Shown piece after piece: positions 9,132 to 18,454 of a DNA stretch of 59,254 nt. Position 1 is the stretch's first letter, and each line of letters starts with the position of its first letter. The stretch is from DATATB01 sp036268995 (GTDB taxonomy: Bacteria > Planctomycetota > Planctomycetia > Pirellulales > PNKZ01). Both the position numbers and the translations under genes were made by a program. Location: NCBI GenBank assembly GCA_036268995.1, contig DATATB010000146.1:1-59254 (forward strand), read 5' to 3'. Under the pieces are notes generated by a model, which saw only the letters and a program-made list of their open reading frames with translations, did not search any database and was not told where the DNA came from.

Positions 9132-10706
9132 TTGAACTCACCGCTTGCCCAGCCGACGCCCGCCGAAGAAGCCAGCGTGCCGCCGCACGTCGCCGCGCCG
9201 CCGCGCCGCGCGCTGGTGGTCGACACGCTGGCCGATAGCGTCGTCATTCTGCTGGTGCTGACGATTTTGCAACGCGGCGCCGGATTCGTGCGCGGGATGC
9301 TGTTCTGCCGCTGGCTCACGCCCGAGGAACTGGGCGAGTGGGAAATGTGCTTCAGCTTTCTGATGCTGGCTGCCCCGGCGGCGATCTTCAGCCTGCCCGG
9401 CGCCTTCGGCCGGTACCTGGAATTCTTTCGCGTTCGCGGACAGTACCGGCTGTTCTTTCGTCGCACGGGCTACACCGTGGCCATTCTGGCGGCCATCGTG
9501 TCGAGCGTCGTCGCCTACTGCGCGCCGCAATTCTCGCAGTTCGTCTTCGGGCGCGACGACCAGGTGATCCTGATTCACGCGCTGTCGATGACGCTGGTCT
9601 TGGTGATCGGTTACAACTACACGGTCGACCTGTTCACGGCCTTGCGAATGCAGCGCGTGTCGTCGCTCTTGCAAGTGGTGAACACGGGACTGTTTGCCGT
9701 GTTGGGCATTGGCCTGCTGCTGGCGTGGCCGTCCGGCGCTCTGAGCGTGGTCATTGCCTACGGCGGCGCCGCCGCCGGAACATTGCTGGTGGCCGTGCCC
9801 TACATGTGGCATGCCTGGCAAGCCGCGCCGCACGTCGAGCAGCCGATCGCGCACGCCAGCTTTTGGCACAAGTTGATTCCCTACGCGCTCTCGCTGTGGG
9901 CCACCAACTGGTTGGCCAACCTGTTTGCGATTGTGGACCGCTATATGATTATCCACTGGTCGGACATGGACGCCGACACGGCCTTGAACGCGGTGGGACA
10001 ATACCACGCCGCGCGGCTGATTCCGCTGCTGCTGATCCAGTTTGCCGGCCTGCTGGGCACCATGCTGCTGCCGCATCTGACGCATGATTGGGAAGCCGGC
10101 CGCATGCAGACCGTATCCAGGCGCTTGAACCTGTTTCTCAAAACCCTGGGCCTGGCGGTGTTCGCGTTCGGCGTGGCCGTGCTGCTCACCGCCCCTGTGT
10201 TGTTCGAGATCTTCTTTCATGGCAAATACGCCGTCGGCCTGACCTTGCTGCCGCTGACCGTGGGCTATTGCCTGTGGAATTCGCTGGGCTGCGTCGCTCG
10301 AACGTACTTGTGTTGCGACGAGCGGGTGAGCCTGGTGAGCGTGGCCTACGGCGTCGGGCTGGCGGTCAATGTCGGGCTGAACCTGGTGCTGCTCACGCGG
10401 CTGGGATTGATCGGCGCCGTCTGGTCCGCCTTGGCCGGCAACGTGGCGACGCTCGCGCTGCTGTTCGTGCTGAGCTATGTACGCGGACTCACGCCGGATC
10501 GCGGCGCAATCCTGGTCAGCTTGCTGCCGGCCGCGTGCTGCGGTGGACTCGTCACCGCCTTGCCGGTGGCGGTCGCCGTGCTGGGCGTCACGCTCTTCAC
10601 CGGTTGGATTCTGAGCGCCCAAGAGAAGCGCGAACTACTGGCGCTGCTGGCCTCGTATCGCCAGCGGTTGATCCGCGGACGCAAGCCCGTGACGACTGAA
10701 GGTTGA
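9132..10706 (+). CDS. polysaccharide/oligosaccharide flippase (Wzx-like MOP superfamily)
   Basis: The 524-residue membrane protein has about 12-14 hydrophobic segments beginning after a 30-residue Pro/Ala-rich N-terminus (LADSVVILLVLTILQRGAG). It has the RGMLFCRWLTPEELGEW loop, typical of the Wzx/RfbX-type lipid-linked oligosaccharide flippases. The role would be moving undecaprenyl-linked repeat units across the inner membrane for capsule or O-antigen. The apparent start is a TTG at 9132; no stronger ATG precedes the first helix. It converges with a polysaccharide export gene, the two stop codons being one base apart, which links them by theme but not by transcription. Confidence 0.8.
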   Translation: MNSPLAQPTPAEEASVPPHVAAPPRRALVVDTLADSVVILLVLTILQRGAGFVRGMLFCRWLTPEELGEWEMCFSFLMLAAPAAIFSLPGAFGRYLEFFRVRGQYRLFFRRTGYTVAILAAIVSSVVAYCAPQFSQFVFGRDDQVILIHALSMTLVLVIGYNYTVDLFTALRMQRVSSLLQVVNTGLFAVLGIGLLLAWPSGALSVVIAYGGAAAGTLLVAVPYMWHAWQAAPHVEQPIAHASFWHKLIPYALSLWATNWLANLFAIVDRYMIIHWSDMDADTALNAVGQYHAARLIPLLLIQFAGLLGTMLLPHLTHDWEAGRMQTVSRRLNLFLKTLGLAVFAFGVAVLLTAPVLFEIFFHGKYAVGLTLLPLTVGYCLWNSLGCVARTYLCCDERVSLVSVAYGVGLAVNVGLNLVLLTRLGLIGAVWSALAGNVATLALLFVLSYVRGLTPDRGAILVSLLPAACCGGLVTALPVAVAVLGVTLFTGWILSAQEKRELLALLASYRQRLIRGRKPVTTEG

Positions 10707-10707
10707 A

Positions 10708-11997
10708 CTACGAGCCGCTGGCCGCCGGGGCGCTTGAGAAGATGGCCGTCGCACCGGGCAAATAGGAATACATGTTCAGGGCCGCCGCCCCGTGGAACGG
10801 CATGATGGAGTACAGGCCCTGGGTGAAGGCCAGGCTCACATAGTCGTCGAACACGCGGATCGGCGCCTTGGGCACCACGACTACGTCCGAATCGTTGAGC
10901 CAGACTTCGTCGGCCGGAGTGGGCACCTTGGCGTACAGCGCACCGCGGACGTCGAGCATCGTGGCCATCAGCCGCCAATCGTCGCCGCGGCGAAAAATCA
11001 CTACCTGCCGCAGATTGCCGCCCAGGTTCCAACCGCCGGCCAGGCTGATGGCCTGCATCGTGGTCGTCGGCCCTTCCAGACTGAAGCGGCCGGGATGCGC
11101 GACTTCGCCCAACACGTAAAAATAGCGCGGGGCACGCGTCACCAGTATCGGCGTGACTTCCAAACCGTCGACCTTCAGCGCAAACCGCTCGTCCAACTCG
11201 CGCTTCAACTCGGCCAGCGTCAAGCCCTGCGCCGGCACCGAGCCGATGGCTGGCAGGGCGATCGAGCCCTCGGGCGTGACCCGGGCATCGCGCGACTGGC
11301 CGCCGGTGCCAAAGCGGTTGTCCACCGTGGCCCGCAAGTCTTCGAGCCGTGTGTTCACCTTGATCGGCGTCACGGTGATGGTCGGCGCGTGGTAGTATTT
11401 CTTGTAGGCTTCTTCGAGCGAGTCGCGCAACTGCGGCACGGTGCGCCGCGTGGCTTTCAACTGGCCGATCAGCCGCAGCGTGATCGTGCCGTCGGGCTGC
11501 ACCAGCAGCGTGCGGTCAAGCGTGGGATCGGCCGCCGATTCGATTTTCACCTCATCGCCCACGTTCAGCGTGTACGGCCGCACCGTCTGGTTGCGCGTGA
11601 CGCGAAACACCAGCTCGAGCACGTCGTCCACGCGCAGCCGGTATTCGGGCACGTGTTGCAGACGGTCGTGGCCCACGTACTCGCCTTGGGCAAACGGCTG
11701 CCAGTCCATCGGCCGCTTGGCGCTCCAATCGACCGGATAATAGTTCTCGGCCTGGTCGATGCCTTGAATCGGATACGGCGCCGCCGGGCTGAGCCCTTGC
11801 CAGGGCACGAACTCGCCGCCCTGCGGCCCGCTGACGACCGGCGTTGAATTGACCGCCGATGCCGCGGGCGGCACTGCCACCGGCTCGGCTGCGGGAGCCG
11901 CTGCCCGAATCGAGCACCAGGTCAGCGCCACCAGCGAAAGCACCATTGCGCTTCGCGTGAGCAATCGGCGTATGGTAGGAGTGCGAGTGCTGTTCAT
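10708..11997 (-). CDS. polysaccharide biosynthesis/export protein (Wza/Gfc-like, SLBB)
   Basis: The 429-residue exported protein starts at the ATG at 11997, directly before a signal peptide (LLTRSAMVLSLVALTWC). It has a polysaccharide-export domain (YTLNVGDEVKIES, LLVQPDGTITLRLIGQ), a second related unit (ARVTPEGSIALPAIG) and an SLBB-like domain (FYVLGEVAHPGRFSLEG). Such proteins form the outer-membrane or periplasmic channel for exopolysaccharide. The LTWC end of the signal is only a weak lipobox, so lipidation is doubtful. An upstream in-frame extension of 58 codons lacks protein character. It is convergent with the flippase gene. Confidence 0.85.
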   Translation of the reverse strand: MNSTRTPTIRRLLTRSAMVLSLVALTWCSIRAAAPAAEPVAVPPAASAVNSTPVVSGPQGGEFVPWQGLSPAAPYPIQGIDQAENYYPVDWSAKRPMDWQPFAQGEYVGHDRLQHVPEYRLRVDDVLELVFRVTRNQTVRPYTLNVGDEVKIESAADPTLDRTLLVQPDGTITLRLIGQLKATRRTVPQLRDSLEEAYKKYYHAPTITVTPIKVNTRLEDLRATVDNRFGTGGQSRDARVTPEGSIALPAIGSVPAQGLTLAELKRELDERFALKVDGLEVTPILVTRAPRYFYVLGEVAHPGRFSLEGPTTTMQAISLAGGWNLGGNLRQVVIFRRGDDWRLMATMLDVRGALYAKVPTPADEVWLNDSDVVVVPKAPIRVFDDYVSLAFTQGLYSIMPFHGAAALNMYSYLPGATAIFSSAPAASGS

Positions 11998-12191
11998 GCT
12001 AGCAAACCAGCTTCCAGCCCGAGCAAATGATCGCGAAGCGCCAGCGCCCCAGACGGTCGAGGGTCCGTTTAGTGCGATCGTCCGGCAGCCGGCGCTCGGA
12101 CCAGCAAATTTCGAACAGGCGGCAGCATCGCAACTGCAGAGTCGTCGCAGTCGGCAAACTCTCCGCGACATGCCGGATCGTCCAAAGCAGC

Positions 12192-12209
12192 CGGCACATT
12201 CATGTGCCG
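12192..12209. repeat. CGGCACAT hairpin, copy 1 of a dispersed motif
   Basis: CGGCACAT (12192-12199) pairs with ATGTGCCG (12202-12209). The following bases TAACTGCGCCGCGA resemble those at 29911-29924. It lies between the export gene start and the WD40 gene stop, a 237-base gap that otherwise shows nothing. Confidence 0.4.
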
Positions 12210-12234
12210 TAACTGCGCCGCGAAAACGTCCGGT

Positions 12235-13755
12235 CTACTTCTTCACTTGAGCCGTGCTCGGCGGCGGATAGCCGGGGGCGGCTTGGAAGGCGAGCAGTTG
12301 CTTGCCGCTGGCGGCGTCCCAGATCCGCACTTCGCCATCGAAGCTGCCGGTGGCCAGGCGCGAAGTCGGCTCGTTAAAGTCCAGGGCGTAGACATAGTCC
12401 TTGTGGCCGCTGAAGACCCGCACTTGCGCGCGGTCGGCCGCCTTGTGCTCGCGGGCCATGCGGTCGGACGAGCAACTGAACAGCCGGCCGCCCTTTAGCT
12501 CGACTCGGAACACTTCGCCGGAGAATCCGGTGACCACCGCGGCCTGCTTGCCGTCGGTGGGGTTCCAGAAATGCACCTTCTTGTCGCCGCCGGCGCTCAT
12601 CACCTGCTTGCCGTCGGGAGTGAATTGCACGCTGTAGACGGTTTCGCCGTGGCCGGGATACGTGGCCAGGGATTCGCCGGTTTTCAAGTCAAAAACCTTC
12701 GAGGTCTTGTCGCGGCTGGCCGAGGCCAGTTGCGTGCCGTCCTTGTTCCAGGCCACGCCCATCACCCAGTCGGCATGGTCCTCGATGAGTCGCTCTTCGG
12801 CACCCTTGGCCACGTCGAAGATGCGGATCGAGCGATCAGCGGCGCAGGCGGCCAGCTTCGTGCCCTGTGGATTGAACGCCACGCCGAAGGCCACGTCGTT
12901 GGTCGTGGCCAGCACGCGCACCAGCACGGCCTTGGTCGGATCGTACAGGGCCACCTCGCCACTTTCGCCCGGCGTGCCGCCGGCCGCGGCCAGCAGGCTG
13001 CCGTCCGACTTGTAGTCCAGCCCATAGATTCGCTGCTCGACGTTCTTGATCCGCCGCAGCAGTTTGCCGCTGGCCGGATCCCAGATCGTGATCTCGTGGT
13101 AGCCGCCGATGGCTAGCTCTTTGCCGTCGGGACGGAAACACAAGGCCGTCACTGCAATGGGCACGCGGTAGCTTGCCGGCGGAGCCGTGTGGATTTTGCG
13201 CGGCACCAGCGAAGCCAACGGGGCCTGCTTGTCGGGGCCGTCGAAGCGCGCGCCCTGCTCGATCCACAACTTCACCAGCGCGATCTGCGCAGCCGGCAGC
13301 GGATCGGCGTCCTTGGGCATGCGCTCGTCCGCGTCCTTCGAACTGACGAGCTTGTAGAGGTAACTGGAATCCAGCTTGCCCGGCGTGATCGGCATGTCGC
13401 CGCTTTCGCCCGGCTTGGTGGCCAAGGCAAACGTGTGCAGTTGATACTCGCCCTTGGGCTCGGTCGTGCCGTGGCAGCCCGCGCAGTTCTTTAGCAGGAT
13501 CGGGGCAATCTGTTTGCTGAAGCTGACCGAGGGCACGCCGCGCGGGACGGGTTTGGCAGCCGGCTTGGCGACCGGCTTTGCCGCCGTGGCGGGCTTGACC
13601 GGAGCCGGCGCCGCAGGTTTTGCAGCCGGCGCTTTCGCAGTCGCCGCGGACTTGGCCGGCGCCTTACTGTCGGCTTTCTTGTCCTTGCTATCGGCCGCCA
13701 GGACTGGCCCAGCTACGAAAGCGAGCATCGCGATATAGGGAATCCACTTGGGCAT
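12235..13755 (-). CDS. planctomycete-type cytochrome c domain plus WD40 repeats
   Basis: The 506-residue protein has a signal peptide (residues 1-20), a Lys/Ala/Pro-rich linker (about 22-72), a haem-binding CAGCH at 91-95 with the conserved EPKGEYQLHTF context of the planctomycete PSCyt1 domain, then about seven WD40 blades (for example ASRDKTSKVFDLKTG, LATGSFDGEVRIWDAASG). It is predicted to be exported and to bind haem c covalently. The ATG at 13755 was chosen because the signal peptide starts there and AAGGTAA precedes it. It is the last gene of a three-gene operon with DUF1549/DUF1553 and PPC-domain proteins. The electron-transfer partner is unknown. Confidence 0.87.
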   Translation of the reverse strand: MPKWIPYIAMLAFVAGPVLAADSKDKKADSKAPAKSAATAKAPAAKPAAPAPVKPATAAKPVAKPAAKPVPRGVPSVSFSKQIAPILLKNCAGCHGTTEPKGEYQLHTFALATKPGESGDMPITPGKLDSSYLYKLVSSKDADERMPKDADPLPAAQIALVKLWIEQGARFDGPDKQAPLASLVPRKIHTAPPASYRVPIAVTALCFRPDGKELAIGGYHEITIWDPASGKLLRRIKNVEQRIYGLDYKSDGSLLAAAGGTPGESGEVALYDPTKAVLVRVLATTNDVAFGVAFNPQGTKLAACAADRSIRIFDVAKGAEERLIEDHADWVMGVAWNKDGTQLASASRDKTSKVFDLKTGESLATYPGHGETVYSVQFTPDGKQVMSAGGDKKVHFWNPTDGKQAAVVTGFSGEVFRVELKGGRLFSCSSDRMAREHKAADRAQVRVFSGHKDYVYALDFNEPTSRLATGSFDGEVRIWDAASGKQLLAFQAAPGYPPPSTAQVKK

Positions 13756-13800
13756 GCGAGCGTTACCTTGATTCAATGATGCAAGCCGATGCGTAATGGC

Positions 13801-13892
13801 AACCGTAGGTCCGGCGAGCCGAGCCGGACCACAATGCAAAGCAAAGTCTTGCGCCGAGATCGGGTGCCGCTCGGCTCGCGGCACCTACGGTT
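13801..13892. repeat. 92-bp twin-hairpin palindromic element, copy A
   Basis: The element has 10-base terminal inverted repeats (AACCGTAGGT at 13801-13810, ACCTACGGTT at 13883-13892). Inside are two perfect 8-bp hairpins sharing the same loop on opposite strands: GGTCCGGC-gagccga-GCCGGACC (13808-13830) and GGTGCCGC-tcggctc-GCGGCACC (13863-13885). It fills the gap between the DUF1553 stop and the WD40 start inside an operon. Bases 13805-13830 recur exactly, inverted, at 23978-24003. Confidence 0.85.
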
Positions 13893-13900
13893 ATGCATTA

Positions 13901-16405
13901 TCAATGTTGGAACAAGAACTCGTTGGCGTTCAACAGCGCCCAGCAAACGTCTTCCAGCCCGCGCATCGGGTCGCCGCTGGCTTGAATGTGATGCACGGCG
14001 GCTTTCATCTCGGGCTCGCTGGGCGCGCGGCTGAAGGCCGCCATGTACAGCTCTTGCACCACGTCGGCCGGCTTGCGTCCCGAGGCCATGAGCAGCCGCA
14101 GCCGGTTCTTGGCGTCGCGAATCTTGCCGTGTACCAGTGGCCCGTTGATCATCTGGAGCGCCTGCGACAGGTTCGACTCGGTCGAACGCTCGCATTGGCA
14201 GGCCGTTTCGCGGGCCGGCTGCCCGAAAACTTTGAGGAAATAGTTATCCACGTCCGGGCTGGGCAACTGCGTGGCGTGCGTGCCCGCCGGCAGGCCGGCG
14301 TATTTCTCGTCCACGCCGGTCACCTGGCAAATCGCGTCGAGCAATTGCTCGGCCGAGAGCAGACGCGTGCGGGCGTGCGAGAAATACTTGACGTCGTCCT
14401 TGTTCAAATCGTTCTTGCGGCTGCTGAGCTGGTAGGTGCGGCTGGCGAGCACCAGTCGCAGCGTGCGCTTGTTGTCGAACCCATGCTCGACAAAGTCGCG
14501 CGCCAGGGCATCCAACAGCGCAGCGCTGGCCGGCGGGTTCGAGTCGCGGAAGTCGTCCACGGGCTCGACGATGCCGCGGCCCATCAACTGGCCCCACAGC
14601 CGATTGACCTGCATTTTGGCAAAGAAGGGATTGCCGCCGCCGGTCAGCCAATCAGCAAACGCCTGCCGGCGATCGTCTTCGCCCGGCAAATCGGCATCGC
14701 CCTTGAGCGGCAGCCACGGCTTCATTTGCTTGCCAGTGCGCGGCTGGGTCACTTCGCCCTGTCGGGCCACCCAGACGACCATCTCGTCGTCGGCCGGAAT
14801 CTTCTTGCGCTGCACGCGCTGGAAGAAGGCCCCGATGCCGTAGTAGTTGTCCTGCGTCCAGCGCTCGAACGGATGGTTGTGGCACTTGGCGCACTGGATG
14901 CGAATGCCCAGGAACAGTTGCGAGGTGGTTTCGATGCAGTCGTTGGTGTCGGCTGCGGTGCGGAAATAATTGGCCGGCGGATTCTGGAACGTGCTGCCTT
15001 CGGCCGTGAGAATCTCACGCACGAATTGGTTGTACGGCACGTTCTCGCTCATGGCCCGCACAAGCCAGCGATGGAACTTGTGTACGCCCGAGGCGGTCAT
15101 CTTGTTGTTGCGCAGCCGCAGCAAATCGCCCCACTTTAGCGCCCAGAATTCCGAATACTGCGGATCGGCCAGCAAGCGATCGATCAGCGCGGTCCGCTTG
15201 TCCGGCGACTTGTCGGTGGCGAACTTGCGCGTTTCGGCAATCGTGGGCAGCAGGCCGACCGTGTCGAGATACACGCGGCGAATGAACTCTTCGTCGTTGC
15301 ACAGACCCGAGGGCAGAATCTGCAACTGCTTGAGCTTCTCGAACACGAAGTGATCGACGAAGTTGTTCTCCGGCGGGCTGGGCCATTTGAAGCCGGGAAT
15401 ATCTTTGAGGAACGTCAGTGACGACGTTTCCATCTTCTCCAGATAGCGCACCAGGATGGCCGCCTCGCCGCGGTCGCCCGCCACCACGTGGCCGTCGCTG
15501 TCGACCGTGGCCACCGCCTCGTCGGAGCTGGAGTATGCGGCCATCGACGTGATGTCACGCACCGAGCCGTCTGAAAAGTGGGCCAGCACCAGCAACTGCT
15601 GCGTATGGGCCGGACGGTGCAACACACGCTGCCGGGGATACACGTCCACCTTCACACAGGTCGGCGCGCCTTCGGCATCGGCCTGGCAGCCCTCGGCAAT
15701 CCAGTCGCGCAGCAGTTGGTAGCTCGCGTCGTTTTTATTTAGCCGGCGGCCGCCGCCGTGCGCGATTTCCATCAGCGGCTTGCGCAACAGCAGGCTGTTT
15801 TCCGGCTCATACATATTCGTGCGGCGATTGAATGCCTCGCGGATCAGCGTCTCGGTATCGAGCACCGGGTCGTAGGCCCGCAACGAAAGGCGAAAGCCTC
15901 CCTTGCCGCTGGGCGAACCATGACAGGCTCCCTGATTGCAGCCCTGCTTGGTCAAGGCCACCAGCGCGCCGTAGTTGAACGACACCGGGTCGGCCGCCTG
16001 CTGGCCGCTGACGCGGACCGGAATGTGCAGCGTGTGGCCGCCGACTTCCACGTTCAATTGCGTCTGGCCGTTGGCCAGCGGCCGCACCACGCCATGCTTG
16101 ACGGCCACAATGCTCGGATCGGCCGCGGTGATTGTGGCGACCCGCGTCAGATCCTGCACCGCGCCGCCAGCGTACAAGGCCGAGACGACCACGTGCATTT
16201 CGCGCCGCGGGCTGGCCAGTTCGATTGCCTGCGGCTGTACTTCGATCTTCTGCGGCTGGCCCACGACGATCGGCTCGAGCTTGACGTCGCTCGCGGCTTG
16301 GACCGGCAACGCCGAGACCAAAGCGAGCCATGTCAGCGTGAACAGCGCGGAAGTCGCAACCACAATGCGACGGGTTCCGTTTCGGCGGCTTGCGAGGCGT
16401 TTCAT
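13901..16405 (-). CDS. DUF1549/DUF1553 secreted protein with Ig-like and cytochrome-type motif
   Basis: The 834-residue protein carries a signal peptide with a basic start (hydrophobic about 14-37), an Ig-like/BIG2 region (about 40-130), a DUF1549 domain (FIRRVYLDTVGLLPT, ETRKFATDKSPDKRTALIDRLL), a CAKCHNHPFERW haem-like motif and a C-terminal DUF1553 domain (MQVNRLWGQLMGRGIVEP, RLVLASRTYQLSS). This architecture is almost confined to planctomycetes and verrucomicrobia, and no biochemical function is established. A GGAGG ribosome binding site overlaps the end of the upstream PPC gene (9-base gap), so the two are coupled. Export to the periplasm is predicted. Confidence 0.9.
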   Translation of the reverse strand: MKRLASRRNGTRRIVVATSALFTLTWLALVSALPVQAASDVKLEPIVVGQPQKIEVQPQAIELASPRREMHVVVSALYAGGAVQDLTRVATITAADPSIVAVKHGVVRPLANGQTQLNVEVGGHTLHIPVRVSGQQAADPVSFNYGALVALTKQGCNQGACHGSPSGKGGFRLSLRAYDPVLDTETLIREAFNRRTNMYEPENSLLLRKPLMEIAHGGGRRLNKNDASYQLLRDWIAEGCQADAEGAPTCVKVDVYPRQRVLHRPAHTQQLLVLAHFSDGSVRDITSMAAYSSSDEAVATVDSDGHVVAGDRGEAAILVRYLEKMETSSLTFLKDIPGFKWPSPPENNFVDHFVFEKLKQLQILPSGLCNDEEFIRRVYLDTVGLLPTIAETRKFATDKSPDKRTALIDRLLADPQYSEFWALKWGDLLRLRNNKMTASGVHKFHRWLVRAMSENVPYNQFVREILTAEGSTFQNPPANYFRTAADTNDCIETTSQLFLGIRIQCAKCHNHPFERWTQDNYYGIGAFFQRVQRKKIPADDEMVVWVARQGEVTQPRTGKQMKPWLPLKGDADLPGEDDRRQAFADWLTGGGNPFFAKMQVNRLWGQLMGRGIVEPVDDFRDSNPPASAALLDALARDFVEHGFDNKRTLRLVLASRTYQLSSRKNDLNKDDVKYFSHARTRLLSAEQLLDAICQVTGVDEKYAGLPAGTHATQLPSPDVDNYFLKVFGQPARETACQCERSTESNLSQALQMINGPLVHGKIRDAKNRLRLLMASGRKPADVVQELYMAAFSRAPSEPEMKAAVHHIQASGDPMRGLEDVCWALLNANEFLFQH

Positions 16406-16414
16406 AGGATCCTC

Positions 16415-18454
16415 CTACTTCGGTTTCGCCACTGGGCTGGTCACGCGCAGTTCCAGCTTATCGATCACGACTTCGCCCGGCTGATTTTCAAATGTGCCTT
16501 TGCCCACCAGTCGCAACGCATACGAGGCCTCGGCGAGAGCCACCGGACCGGTGAATTCGAGCGTGGCTTCGGTCTTGCCCTTGGCAATCGACACCGGCTT
16601 GAGGCTGATGCCCGGCGGTAGCCCTTCGACCGTCAACGCAATCGCGTCGGCAAACTTGCCCACGCGCGTCGCCTTGAGCTTGAGCGAGGCCGTGCCGACG
16701 AGTTGCGGATAGTTGATGGTCGTGGCATCGGGTTTGAGCGTAAAGAAGTCGGGCGTCACTTGGCCGACGCCGTAGGCCAGCCAGCCATCGAGGTCCGGCG
16801 GCAGCGTGGCCAAGGCCGAGAGCGCCGTGTGCAGGGCCGTCGGATTGCCGGCGACCGTCGAAAAATCCTTGCCGTCAATCTTCGCGTGGCCCACGATCTG
16901 GCAAAGGCCATAGCGGCCGGGCTCGACGCCCGGCGACAGCGGCACGACGAAGACCGCGTCCTTCTTGCCGTCGGCAATCGTGATCGTCTGCGGCGCGAAG
17001 GGGAGATCTTTACCGGTCAGCTTGAGCTCGATCGGGCCTTTGTATCCACGGCGAACGGCCGACACTTTGAGTGCCAGCACGCCCTTGTAAGGCACGGTGA
17101 TTTTTTCCGCATCGATCGACAGACTGAAGCTGGGCTGATAGCGCGAAAACTCGACGCGATACACTTGCTCGGGGCCGCCGCGATTGAGCAGGTCTTCGAC
17201 CATCAGCCGATACGTGCCGTCGGCTGGAATCGTGTAGTCGATCGTCCCCTCTTCGCCGGCCGTGTCTTCGACCTCGGTCAGTTGCTTGCCGGCCGCGTCG
17301 TACAGCCGCAGAAACAGATCGGTGGGCACGCCCAACGTCCGCGTGCGGCCCACCAGCAGCCAATGCTCGCCCTTCTTCGCCTTGAACTGGAAATAATCGC
17401 GGTCGTGCGGCGCCTGGAAGCGGCCATTGACCGCGCCGACCAACTCGATCGGCGAGGCGGTTTCCAGCGAGTTGTTCGGCTCGAACTCAACTTGCTCCGG
17501 CTCTTCGCCGGCCAGCACCACCAGCGGCGTCGAACCCTTGCCGCCGTCATAGTGCGCGGCCAGCCGCAGAAACGGCAGCGGCGCTTCGGTCGGCACCGAG
17601 ACGGACAGCGGCGGCAGCATGGCCAGCGCGTTGCCGACGACGCTCAGCCTCATCGTCGCTCCAGTCTGCACGCCTAGCGGGAACGTGGCGGTGGCCAGTG
17701 GAAAATCGCCCAGCCGCAGCCGGTAGCGATAGTCGGCCCCGCCCGAATAACGAATGTCGCGCAGCTCCAGCAGGTAATCGCCTGCCTCGGCAAAGGTGTG
17801 TACGAATCGGCCGTCGGCGCCCAAGGCTTCGTCGTCGTCGCTGTAGGCCAACTCGTTTTCGAGTTGACCATTGGCTCGCAACAGCCGGACGACCGGATCC
17901 ATCGGCGAACCGAGCCGCCGAGACACGACCTCAACGGCCAGCCGCTGGCCGCGCTCGGCGCGAAAGCGGAAGTAATCGTAGGTCTCGGGCTCGGCCATGC
18001 CCTCCACGGCCACCGGCAAGCTCAACGGCTGGGCCGTCTCGCGGGTCTTGTTGCCGGCGCTTTCGGCCAACGTCGGCAGGTCATCGATCATCAGCAGTCG
18101 CAAATTGCTGATGCCGCCGGGGTTCGCCAGCCGGATGCCGTAATAGCCCAGCGGCGTGCCGGGCGGGATCGTCAGCCGCCAGCGGCTGACCGTGTCCTTG
18201 TTATCTCCCTTGCCCGGCGGAACCGCCTTGGCTTCGGCGCCGGGCAGATTCGTCAGGACGCCAGTGGCGGCAGCGACGTTGGTGCCATGAAAGGCCAGCT
18301 CGACGGTCTCGCCCGACTCGGCGGCCGCCGGCTGCAGATAATTGACTTTCGGCTCGCCGGGCTTCGGCGGAACAACCTTGGGCGCCGCACGGCTACTGCC
18401 TGCCGCGGCCGCGAAAATCGCCAGCACCAAAGCTGCTGCACCAATGCGTATCAT
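16415..18454 (-). CDS. secreted PPC-domain protein
   Basis: The 679-residue exported protein has a signal peptide (hydrophobic 6-23). Two stretches resemble the bacterial pre-peptidase C-terminal (PPC) domain, including EPETYDYFRFRAERGQRLAVEV and ANGQLENELAYSDDDE-type calcium-binding-like loops, then a repeat with DRDYFQFKAKKGEHWLLVG. The C-terminal part forms Ig-like beta-rich domains. It has no protease catalytic domain. It is first in the operon with the DUF1549/DUF1553 and WD40-cytochrome genes, a conserved planctomycete grouping. It probably acts in the periplasm or on the surface as a binding or scaffold component; the specific role is unknown. Confidence 0.85.
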   Translation of the reverse strand: MIRIGAAALVLAIFAAAAGSSRAAPKVVPPKPGEPKVNYLQPAAAESGETVELAFHGTNVAAATGVLTNLPGAEAKAVPPGKGDNKDTVSRWRLTIPPGTPLGYYGIRLANPGGISNLRLLMIDDLPTLAESAGNKTRETAQPLSLPVAVEGMAEPETYDYFRFRAERGQRLAVEVVSRRLGSPMDPVVRLLRANGQLENELAYSDDDEALGADGRFVHTFAEAGDYLLELRDIRYSGGADYRYRLRLGDFPLATATFPLGVQTGATMRLSVVGNALAMLPPLSVSVPTEAPLPFLRLAAHYDGGKGSTPLVVLAGEEPEQVEFEPNNSLETASPIELVGAVNGRFQAPHDRDYFQFKAKKGEHWLLVGRTRTLGVPTDLFLRLYDAAGKQLTEVEDTAGEEGTIDYTIPADGTYRLMVEDLLNRGGPEQVYRVEFSRYQPSFSLSIDAEKITVPYKGVLALKVSAVRRGYKGPIELKLTGKDLPFAPQTITIADGKKDAVFVVPLSPGVEPGRYGLCQIVGHAKIDGKDFSTVAGNPTALHTALSALATLPPDLDGWLAYGVGQVTPDFFTLKPDATTINYPQLVGTASLKLKATRVGKFADAIALTVEGLPPGISLKPVSIAKGKTEATLEFTGPVALAEASYALRLVGKGTFENQPGEVVIDKLELRVTSPVAKPK

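Noticed and set aside
9138..10622. 494-codon antisense frame over the flippase
   Set aside because: The product is Gln/Arg/His-rich without domains; the plus-strand membrane protein explains the region.
13796..15139. 447-codon plus-strand frame over the DUF1553 gene
   Set aside because: It overlaps a clear DUF1549/DUF1553 coding region and includes the palindromic element; shadow frame.
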